A DNA stretch of 47,131 bases from Muribaculaceae bacterium (GTDB lineage Bacteria; Bacteroidota; Bacteroidia; Bacteroidales; Muribaculaceae): assembly GCA_023667285.1 (NCBI GenBank), contig JAMPAK010000001.1, positions 1 through 47,131 of the forward strand, read 5' to 3'. The position numbers and the translations under genes were made by a program. Shown here one piece after another: positions 1 to 6,029 of this stretch. A model generated the notes under the pieces. That model was not told where the DNA came from. It searched no databases and saw only the letters and a program-made list of their open reading frames with translations. Numbering within the stretch: position 1 is the first letter of the stretch; the number at the start of each line of letters is the position of its first letter.

Positions 1-356
1 GACACACACTCGCCTACATCCTTCTGCTCAACACCCAGGACGCCAAAACCTTCTCCCCACTGCAGGCCCGGCCCGACGGCTTCCTCCGACTCTGGAACGC
101 CCTGCTCCCCGCCCTCTCCGGCTGCGGATTCTTCATCGTCCACATCACCGCACCGCGCACCCGCGGCCACGCCGACAAGCTCGCCCGGCTCTTCGGACGA
201 CGCATGCACCGCATCCTCATACCCGACACTAACAAGGCGTCCGACGAACCGCCACCCACCATCGTCATCACCCTCCCCGTCAGATTGCCCCCCTTATCAC
301 CCCCATCACCCCCGTCGACCTCCACAACCTACACCACCCCTCCACACCCACTCTAG
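1..356 (+). CDS. 3' end of an unrecognised protein (truncated by window edge)
   Basis: An open frame runs in from the left edge (first full codon at 3) to a TAG at 354-356. The first 80 or so residues look like a real protein, with segments such as LAYILLLNTQDAKTF and GFLRLWNALLPALSGCGFF, and almost every codon ends in C or G. The last 30 residues are rich in proline, serine and threonine and may be a low-complexity tail or the result of a frameshift at the C-run near 288-293. I do not recognise the family. It is convergent with the fimbrillin operon. The overlapping minus-strand frame (14-325) has a less protein-like composition. Confidence 0.45.
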   Translation, partial: HTLAYILLLNTQDAKTFSPLQARPDGFLRLWNALLPALSGCGFFIVHITAPRTRGHADKLARLFGRRMHRILIPDTNKASDEPPPTIVITLPVRLPPLSPPSPPSTSTTYTTPPHPL

Positions 357-377
357 CGGTACGCCGTGCTCCGCGAC

Positions 378-417
378 CCAAAGTCAAACCGCACGGCAAG
401 CGCACTTTGACATTTTG
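378..417. repeat. Imperfect hairpin after the left-edge gene
   Basis: The arms CCAAAGTCAAA and TTTGACATTTTGG flank a GC-rich loop just downstream of the TAG at 354-356. It may be the terminator of the truncated gene, although it lacks a clean U-tract. Confidence 0.3.
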
Positions 418-428
418 GAAAAGTCATT

Positions 429-576
429 CGGCAACGTAAAACGGTGGCCTACGGGCGCCCTTTGTGATGCCCCGGACACCCCGGGCATCCTCGCCCCCTG
501 CGGGAGGCTCGCATGTCCGGGGTGACGGATGCCCAATCCAAAAAGGCGCCCATCGGCCGCCGAAATTACGTTGCCG
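429..576. repeat. Long imperfect inverted repeat with nested GC-rich palindromes
   Basis: The outer arms are 429-463 and about 540-576. The terminal 11 bases CGGCAACGTAA are perfectly complementary to TTACGTTGCCG, and the arms continue through matched blocks GGCC and GGGCGCC. Inside are the pairs CCCCGGACA (470-478)/TGTCCGGGG (514-522) and GGGCATCC (483-490)/GGATGCCC (527-534). No reading frame explains it. It lies between two convergent transcription units. It could be a REP/BIME-like or MITE-like element, or a large bidirectional terminator. No target-site duplication is obvious. Confidence 0.7.
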
Positions 577-599
577 CAGGCTCCATATTCTCTAATTCA

Positions 600-608
600 C
601 CCCCCCCC
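600..608. repeat. Poly-C tract (9 bases)
   Basis: Nine consecutive C residues lie between the long inverted repeat and the fimbrillin terminator. The tract is outside any recognised gene, so length changes would not alter a protein. The 357-685 gap otherwise holds the hairpin, inverted repeat and terminator listed separately. Confidence 0.6.
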
Positions 609-622
609 GCCAATTCTAAAAA

Positions 623-660
623 AGCGCCCCGCCATCTTCGAAAAAAGATAACGGGACGCT
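623..660 (-). terminator. Rho-independent terminator of the fimbrillin operon
   Basis: Read on the minus strand, a stem made of AGCG, CCCG and ATCTT blocks with small bulges ends in GCGCTTTTTTAG, a classic stem plus U-tract. It lies 25 bases past the stop of the last fimbrillin gene. A 9-base inverted repeat ATTCTCTAA (587-595)/TTAGAGAAT (673-681) encloses it. Confidence 0.8.
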
Positions 661-685
661 ATTATTGACTCCTTAGAGAATCAGA

Positions 686-2098
686 TCACTTATAGACCGG
701 CCGAACAGGGTATGTTGCACTGTCGTAATAAATATTTATAATTTCGTTAGATTCAAGGTCAATGTGATAATAATACCACATATTGCTTCTGAGTATTGTT
801 TGGACACCATAGCAATTATTTATAAGAAAAATTGAGTTCCCATTTGGCCCATGAACTCTATAGCCTGTAATGCCGTTTTCATTTGTCTTTTCAATGGTAC
901 ATTTATTAAGTAGTTCCTCCCATTCACTTTTTGTTGGACTAGACCAATTCCCTCCCCATGAATTATCATAGTCGAAGTTAGTAATATCCTCTATTTGATA
1001 TGTATGTCCTTTTTCATATGGATTAGATGCTCCATAATCATAGCTAGACCATTTGACTGAAAGGCCAAGATCGATAGGTTCTGCAGGTGTCGTAGAGAGA
1101 TTATGATTAGGATTGCTCTCGGAACTGTCCCAATCAACTACAACGGTGGATATTGAAATTGTATTAATATCAATAGACAGATTAATTGTATAGTTGTAAA
1201 TTTTATTTACCACCCATTCGTTCGTTAAAAATATTTCTTTAGTTATAGTGATTTCTCCTCCTTCAGCAGATGGATATGAATAACAGAGAGTTAAGTAAGA
1301 ATTCTTATTCTTTGTCCCAGTGATTGAATACATCGTTTGGGGAATCAGAATCGTTTCCGCTATGGTAGATGGAATCTGTGTGACTACTAAATTTTCACCT
1401 GTCTCAAAGAGCGTATAGTCCTTCATATGTGATGAGGCCCAGGTGCCTGTGGAGAGGTCGTTGGCGATGGTGAACGTACCCTGGCTGTTGACATTGTGGA
1501 GAGTCAAAGAGTTGAGTTTCACCTCTGTGCCGGGATAGTCAGCGTCGAGCTTGATGTAGAAGTTGACCTTGCTGAGCATGTGGCGGAACTTGAGGGTCAT
1601 GGCTCCCGACGCAGGCTCAAATGCCGCGTCATCAGCATTTCCGCAGATGTATTTGCCGTTTCGGTCGCTGATGCTGGCATCTCGCACCGTGCACCACAGC
1701 GGGTCTGTCTGCTCATCGGCATTGTCAGCAACCGTAAATTTGTAGGTCAGCGGAGTGGCTTCGGTGCTCGAGGGGTAGAAAGCCGTGAATGAGATATGCT
1801 CATTGTTGTCAGTGGGCCATGCCATGAGCGGAGAGTATGTCCATGAGCCATCGCTATATGTCACCTGCACCTTATCCATGAAGTTTGGGGTGAAGGCATC
1901 AGCATACTCGCCTGTAGTGCGACAAGCATTGAGCATCATCACATCGCCATTGGCGAATGTGGTTTTGTCGATGGCTCGCGATGCCTGGATGTAAGTGCTG
2001 ACCTCGATGGCGGTGCCGTCTGCCGGAGCATCCGCAAATTTATCGTCAGCATTACATCCAAACAGAGCGATGAGGGGGATGAGAATGAGTTTTTTCAT
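686..2098 (-). CDS. Fimbrillin-like lipoprotein with C-terminal Fibrobacter-paralogous-type domain
   Basis: This 470-residue lipoprotein (lipobox IALFGC) is probably exported and lipid-anchored. Residues about 25-320 resemble the fimbrillin/Mfa1-like family of surface adhesins of Bacteroidales: an early segment resembling ASRAIDKTTFANGD, a conserved TLKFRHMLSKVNFYI region, and a late YNYTINLSID segment. Residues about 340-470 start with IDLGLSVKWSSY and contain WSSPTKSEWEELLNKC and GPNGNSIFL, which match the Fibrobacter succinogenes major paralogous domain type. It is last in a three-gene operon, 8 bases after its paralogue. The gene is compositionally mosaic: 721-780 has 15 G+C in 60 and 1201-1260 has 17, but 1441-1500 has 34. 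The C-terminal half therefore looks foreign or under different selection. Confidence 0.8.
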   Translation of the reverse strand: MKKLILIPLIALFGCNADDKFADAPADGTAIEVSTYIQASRAIDKTTFANGDVMMLNACRTTGEYADAFTPNFMDKVQVTYSDGSWTYSPLMAWPTDNNEHISFTAFYPSSTEATPLTYKFTVADNADEQTDPLWCTVRDASISDRNGKYICGNADDAAFEPASGAMTLKFRHMLSKVNFYIKLDADYPGTEVKLNSLTLHNVNSQGTFTIANDLSTGTWASSHMKDYTLFETGENLVVTQIPSTIAETILIPQTMYSITGTKNKNSYLTLCYSYPSAEGGEITITKEIFLTNEWVVNKIYNYTINLSIDINTISISTVVVDWDSSESNPNHNLSTTPAEPIDLGLSVKWSSYDYGASNPYEKGHTYQIEDITNFDYDNSWGGNWSSPTKSEWEELLNKCTIEKTNENGITGYRVHGPNGNSIFLINNCYGVQTILRSNMWYYYHIDLESNEIINIYYDSATYPVRPVYK

Positions 2099-2106
2099 AG
2101 TTCAGA

Positions 2107-3129
2107 TTACTCTACTGTGAGCGTATTGTTTGTGGAATCATCCCACGATGATACGGAAGCATCGAAGGTGATCATGTCCAGTGTGAGATTGAATGTGTAG
2201 TTGTAGACACGGTCCTGCTCCCACGATTTGACCCCATTCAATGAGAAGGTGCGCTCCTCCTCAACAACCTTGGCAGGGTTATCGTATGAGACAGTGTATT
2301 TAATTGTGACAGTCGATGTGTCGTAAAGAGACTGAGGAATCATGAGAAGCGCCTCACCGCACTGACGGGTATAGTTGTGCTCGACATTGACAGCGCCTTT
2401 CTCAAGGACAGTGAATGATTGGTCTCTCGGGTAACTTTTAGTGGACCAACTGCCTTTTTTAAGAGTGTAATATAAATAATACTGAGCCTCTCCACAGAGA
2501 TTGTTGACAACCAGATCAGTAACCTTAATTGTGGCACCATTATAGTAGGTTGCGGCTGTGACATAGAACGCCACCTTTGAGAGAGCATGGCGGAAATTGA
2601 ACCTTACATCGTTGAGAGGAGTGGTGTTGGGTTCCTCGAGTGTGCCGTTCTGATATGTGCCGTTGCGGTCAAGTCGATGGGCATTCATGATGGTGCTCCA
2701 GAGGAAATCCTTCTGCTCAGAGACATTGGGATTGACAGAGAATAGAAAGTCATACTCTTTACTATTCTGAGTGATTGGAGTCATGGGCGGATAGATTGCC
2801 AAGAAGTTGATGCGCGAATCCTGGTTCATGGGCCAGAACTTGGTGTTCTCATATGTCCATCCCGTTGCGGTCTTGGTCAGAATCTCATTGTCCATGAAGT
2901 TGGCGGTGAAATAGTCGTTTGTGGCCTCACCCTCTTTCTCAGTGGCCCAGATTGCAATCTGGTCATCCTCCTGGAAGGAGCTTTTTTCAAGTGCGCGAGA
3001 CATGCCGACATATGTCCCGAATGAGACAGCCTCCCCATCGAGGGTGGGATTCATCATGCTATCCTCGTCTGAGGAACATCCTGCGAGCAGCGGAAGCGCG
3101 CCGAGGATGAGAAATGAGAACTTTTTCAT
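2107..3129 (-). CDS. Fimbrillin-like lipoprotein
   Basis: This 340-residue protein has a lipoprotein signal (LLAGC, acylated Cys at residue 18) followed by an acidic stretch SSDEDS. It shares with the downstream paralogue the layout ...GMSRALEKSSFQEDDQI..., FWPMNQDSRINFLAIYPP, FNFRHALSKVAFYV and VYNYTFNLTLDMI, which marks the fimbrillin (Mfa-like) family. It ends without the extra C-terminal domain of its neighbour. It is the middle gene of the operon, 30 bases after the DUF5119 gene. A role as structural or accessory subunit of a cell-surface fimbria-like polymer is inferred from the family; whether it is stalk or tip cannot be told from sequence. Confidence 0.82.
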   Translation of the reverse strand: MKKFSFLILGALPLLAGCSSDEDSMMNPTLDGEAVSFGTYVGMSRALEKSSFQEDDQIAIWATEKEGEATNDYFTANFMDNEILTKTATGWTYENTKFWPMNQDSRINFLAIYPPMTPITQNSKEYDFLFSVNPNVSEQKDFLWSTIMNAHRLDRNGTYQNGTLEEPNTTPLNDVRFNFRHALSKVAFYVTAATYYNGATIKVTDLVVNNLCGEAQYYLYYTLKKGSWSTKSYPRDQSFTVLEKGAVNVEHNYTRQCGEALLMIPQSLYDTSTVTIKYTVSYDNPAKVVEEERTFSLNGVKSWEQDRVYNYTFNLTLDMITFDASVSSWDDSTNNTLTVE

Positions 3130-3159
3130 TGTTGTTTAGTAGTGATTATGATTGGTGAA

Positions 3160-4119
3160 TTATATCAGTTCAATATCCTCGGAGTCACCCCATCCGTCAA
3201 TTCCGGCGCTGAAGCCGCCACCCGAGACCTCATCGACCTCGACTCCGTCGATGAGCACACGGATCCCCTCAGGAGGGATTGCTCCATTGCTCTTCTTCAG
3301 AAGGCTGACAATCTGGTCAGTTACATCGTAGGTGAATTTTCCGAATGAGACGGAATTATCCCTGAGTAGAAACGCGAGTTCGACCATATAGCGAGATGAC
3401 AGAGGCGAGTCGCTGAGAAACATCGTTGTCGACACATCTAGCCCCGAGGAGGAGACTGAGAATGAGAATATGCGCTTGCACTCATCCCCATATGCCATCC
3501 CCGTCGCCAGTCTTACGCCACGCGACGCTCCCGTGATGCTGCCGTCGGCCTGGCTGACATTGCGGATGCCGTCGACATTGACGTGGAGAAGGAGTTTGAG
3601 TGTGTGGAGGATGGGACGGACTGTTATGACTTTTCCCTCGTCTGAGGCAGTCACGGTGAGATTGATGAGGCGGGCGGAGTAGAGGATATCCGGAGCATCG
3701 ACACTCTCCATTGCCGGGGCACGCCCGGCCAGGGGTGCGCGGTTATAGTCTCCCACGGTGGCTGTGGCTCCATTGAAATCCGTGAGGCCGTTGAAGTTGA
3801 TGTTGCGTGTGTAATCGTTGTAGAAGATGACATTATAGCGCCCAACAGGCAGTGAGACCTTCCCGCCGTCAAACTGTAACTGATAAGGGATGGGAGAGCC
3901 CGCGTAGTCACCCTCATGCGTAAGATTGTCAACAATGGGATAGAACACCATGTTCATGCCCGGAGGGATATCGGTGTACCCCTCCCAGTCGAAGAGGATG
4001 TGGAGGGTAGCATAAGAGGAAGGAGCAACCGACGGATGGGGAAGGTTGTGGCGGTCACACCCCGTAGTGGCAGTGAGCAGCAGTGACAGCATCAATATGC
4101 TGAGAATGTGCCTCATCAT
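3160..4119 (-). CDS. DUF5119 family lipoprotein, probable fimbrial anchor or accessory subunit
   Basis: The chosen start (ATG ATG at 4114-4119) gives a 319-residue protein beginning MMRHILSILMLSLLLTATTGC, a lipoprotein signal. The frame stays open to 4239, but the extra 40 residues would bury this signal. The early segment YATLHILFDWEGY and the PVGRYNVIFYNDYT segment fit DUF5119, a family found next to fimbrillins in Bacteroidales. It is the first gene of the operon with the two fimbrillin-like genes, so an anchoring or assembly role is plausible but not shown. A promoter-like box at 4292-4299 would give a leader of about 165 bases to this start, or about 45 to the longer start. Confidence 0.72.
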   Translation of the reverse strand: MMRHILSILMLSLLLTATTGCDRHNLPHPSVAPSSYATLHILFDWEGYTDIPPGMNMVFYPIVDNLTHEGDYAGSPIPYQLQFDGGKVSLPVGRYNVIFYNDYTRNINFNGLTDFNGATATVGDYNRAPLAGRAPAMESVDAPDILYSARLINLTVTASDEGKVITVRPILHTLKLLLHVNVDGIRNVSQADGSITGASRGVRLATGMAYGDECKRIFSFSVSSSGLDVSTTMFLSDSPLSSRYMVELAFLLRDNSVSFGKFTYDVTDQIVSLLKKSNGAIPPEGIRVLIDGVEVDEVSGGGFSAGIDGWGDSEDIELI

Positions 4120-4291
4120 AGCCGCCACACTTCTCTTTAGTCCATACACCGGCTGGGCGACCATTATCATGATTGCCGTTAGCCATGGGGCGGGATGTGA
4201 GAGACCGGGAAGTCTACGGATGAATGGGGTGACCGTCATGCAGTTCGATATACTGCTGTCGTGCAGTGTGTTTTCGAGTGTGTTACGGCTG

Positions 4292-4328
4292 CAAAGTTAG
4301 GTAAAGAATATGAAATTACCCCCCCCAA
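4292..4328 (-). promoter_or_regulatory. Candidate fimbrillin-operon promoter with poly-G spacer
   Basis: On the minus strand TAACTTTG (4299-4292) matches the Bacteroidetes -7 consensus TAnnTTTG. The nearest TTG (4328-4326) is 26 bases upstream, instead of the 19-20 seen at other promoters in this window. The extra length includes a run of eight G (4326-4319). This sits at the start of the fimbrial operon. Confidence 0.5.
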
Positions 4329-4346
4329 TTATTAAATTATGTTAAA

Positions 4347-4382
4347 AGCCTGCAAGATGGTTCTTAATCTATCTTGCAGGCT
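4347..4382 (-). terminator. Terminator of the hmu operon
   Basis: A perfect 12-base stem AGCCTGCAAGAT/ATCTTGCAGGCT with a 12-base loop, followed on the minus strand by TTTTAACA. It lies 29 bases beyond the hmuV stop and separates the heme operon from the fimbrillin operon. Confidence 0.88.
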
Positions 4383-4410
4383 GTAGATGGTGGAGCCGGA
4401 GTCAGCGTGA

Positions 4411-4743
4411 TTACTCAGGCACGTAAATGATGTCTCCGTTCTCGAGCTGGTAGGCGGTGCCGACACGCTTACCTTTATTGGAAGATGGGTCAGAGTCCTC
4501 AGAAGGGGTGTAGCGGTTGATTTTCTCCCCCTCTTTTGTGATGATCTCCATATCCTCCTTGCCGGGGTTCTTCACCATGGTGAAGTCTTCCTGAGAGAAC
4601 ATCTCTGTCATGTTGTAGCGGCTCACGAGGGCCACCATGAGAGCCACGGCAAAGACCATGGCCACGTCAAAAAGATTGCTGACCACGCTCATGGGGTCAA
4701 TCTCCTCGTTGCGGCGGAGCAACGAACGGCGGCGGCGTCTCAT
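4411..4743 (-). CDS. hmuV: HmuV-like DUF2149 membrane protein
   Basis: This 110-residue protein starts with a basic cytosolic segment (MRRRRRSLLRR), has one membrane helix at about 20-42 (SNLFDVAMVFAVALMVALVS), and a soluble, probably periplasmic C-terminal part ending in ENGDIIYVPE. It fits DUF2149, a family found beside CobN-like and ExbB-like genes. Asp26 stands at the start of the helix, as the proton-handling Asp does in ExbD/TolR/MotB, so it may be the ExbD-like partner of the upstream gene (inference). It is last in the hmu operon; the hmuU stop and its start share base 4743. The name follows gene order relative to hmuYRSTUV of Porphyromonas gingivalis. Confidence 0.8.
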   Translation of the reverse strand: MRRRRRSLLRRNEEIDPMSVVSNLFDVAMVFAVALMVALVSRYNMTEMFSQEDFTMVKNPGKEDMEIITKEGEKINRYTPSEDSDPSSNKGKRVGTAYQLENGDIIYVPE

Positions 4744-5345
4744 CAGCGGTCAGTCTTTGAGTCGGTTAGTATGTTGGCGATATACTCGAGCGCGGTGAGG
4801 TCTTTCATGGCCCAACGCTCCTTGGCCTGCTGGGTGAGAAAGCCGATGGCGCTGACCACCAGGCCGACAACGGTTGTGGCGAAGGCCACCTGCATGTTGT
4901 AGGCCATGGATGAGATGTCGCCGGTGGCGAGACCCACGAGAGCCGGGCCCATGGGGATGAGTGTGCCCATAAGGCCGAGGATAGGCCCCATCTTGGTAAG
5001 CACTTTCGAGGTTGCTATATTCTTGTCGGCCTCCATCTCAAACTCTGAGAGCAGCAGGTCTATCTTGGCGTCATTGCCCTTGGCCTCGATGATTTTCTTG
5101 GCATAGGAGACGGCTAGTGAGCCTGACTTCTCAGGGAGTTCAGCGGCAAATGAGTCGACCGACTCTGCTGAGAGGGTGTTGAGATTGGCATAGAGGCGCT
5201 CTGAGTTCTTGCGTTCCTGAATGAACTGGCCGAAGAAGGTGCCTATGAGAATGATGGCACGCACAAAGAAAATGATGAGGAGAACAATCACCGGCACAAG
5301 CAGACCGGTTGAGATCCAGTAGAGGATGTTGGAGATGACGTTCAT
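4743..5345 (-). CDS. hmuU: HmuU-like MotA/TolQ/ExbB family proton channel
   Basis: The start at 5345 (MNVISNILYWISTG) overlaps the upstream stop as ATGA; the frame is open further upstream but that part overlaps hmuT. The product is 200 residues: an N-terminal helix (about 8-35), a long cytosolic segment, then two helices around MGPILGLMGTLIPMGPAL (about 110-135) and MQVAFATTVVGLVVSAIGFL (about 150-175). The GLMGT and ATTVVGL motifs match the channel helices of ExbB/TolQ/MotA. Family members use proton-motive force to drive work across the envelope. Coupling to heme uptake or to HmuS is inferred from operon position. Confidence 0.85.
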   Translation of the reverse strand: MNVISNILYWISTGLLVPVIVLLIIFFVRAIILIGTFFGQFIQERKNSERLYANLNTLSAESVDSFAAELPEKSGSLAVSYAKKIIEAKGNDAKIDLLLSEFEMEADKNIATSKVLTKMGPILGLMGTLIPMGPALVGLATGDISSMAYNMQVAFATTVVGLVVSAIGFLTQQAKERWAMKDLTALEYIANILTDSKTDR

Positions 5346-6025
5346 TTTATTCTTGATGATTTGTATTTGAAAATTAAGAGCCCGGCGATAGTGCCAGCGA
5401 TGAGGATGGCTATGACGCCGGCGAGGGCATCCCACTCGACATGCCCGGAGCCGGCAGCGGCAGTGCGTCCATTGACGGTGGCGATGATGCCGAGAGCGGC
5501 TGTGAGAAGTGAGAGGAGGAAGATGAGCTCGAGGCGGAGGTCGGTCTCAGGGAGGAGGTAGCGCAGTCCCAGCGCAAGGAGAGGGAAGAGTATCATGACC
5601 CCTGCGGCCATCATCCAGCCTATCATGTTGAAGTCTGTGCCGGGCATGGCGAAGATGACCTCGACAAGAAACGAGAACAGCACCGGAAATATCAGGATGC
5701 CTGGAAACCACAGCGTGAAGGCATGCCAGATTTTCTCCTTGCGTGTCAGGCCGCCGGTGAGACGGCGCCCCTCGAGGACACAGAAGGCTATGAGAAGGGC
5801 CACGTCGATGGTGAGCCACACCGAGGTGTCGAGCATGAGGTCAGGCTGTGAGAGCCACGAGGCTATCTGGGTCTTTGACTGCTCCGTGGCATAGCCTACG
5901 GTCATCACGGAGAATATCGCGGCCAGTGCGCAGAGCGCCATGACTCCTATGGGATGGTGGAAGGTGAGTTTCAGAAGAAACATCACCACCACCAGCAGCA
6001 TTATTATCAGTACGACAGTCTCCAT
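5342..6025 (-). CDS. hmuT: HmuT-like polytopic membrane protein
   Basis: The start at 6025 gives 227 residues (METVVLIIMLLVVVMFLLK) and leaves 4 bases after the hmuS stop; the longer frame would run into hmuS. I see about six or seven hydrophobic helices with short loops, including one near VWLTIDVALLIAFCVLEG and a final one near LAGVIAILIAGTIAGLLIF, and a basic C-terminus. No catalytic motif is recognisable. It occupies the hmuT position between the CobN-like protein and the ExbB-like channel. The function is unknown; it may form a membrane complex with HmuS, HmuU and HmuV, or help move heme or its products. Confidence 0.68.
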   Translation of the reverse strand: METVVLIIMLLVVVMFLLKLTFHHPIGVMALCALAAIFSVMTVGYATEQSKTQIASWLSQPDLMLDTSVWLTIDVALLIAFCVLEGRRLTGGLTRKEKIWHAFTLWFPGILIFPVLFSFLVEVIFAMPGTDFNMIGWMMAAGVMILFPLLALGLRYLLPETDLRLELIFLLSLLTAALGIIATVNGRTAAAGSGHVEWDALAGVIAILIAGTIAGLLIFKYKSSRIK

Positions 6026-6029
6026 ATTC

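Noticed and set aside
587-681. Invertible DNA switch flanked by ATTCTCTAA/TTAGAGAAT
   Set aside because: The enclosed segment is a terminator with no promoter, and it lies at the 3' end of the operon. No invertase is nearby, so inversion would not switch expression.
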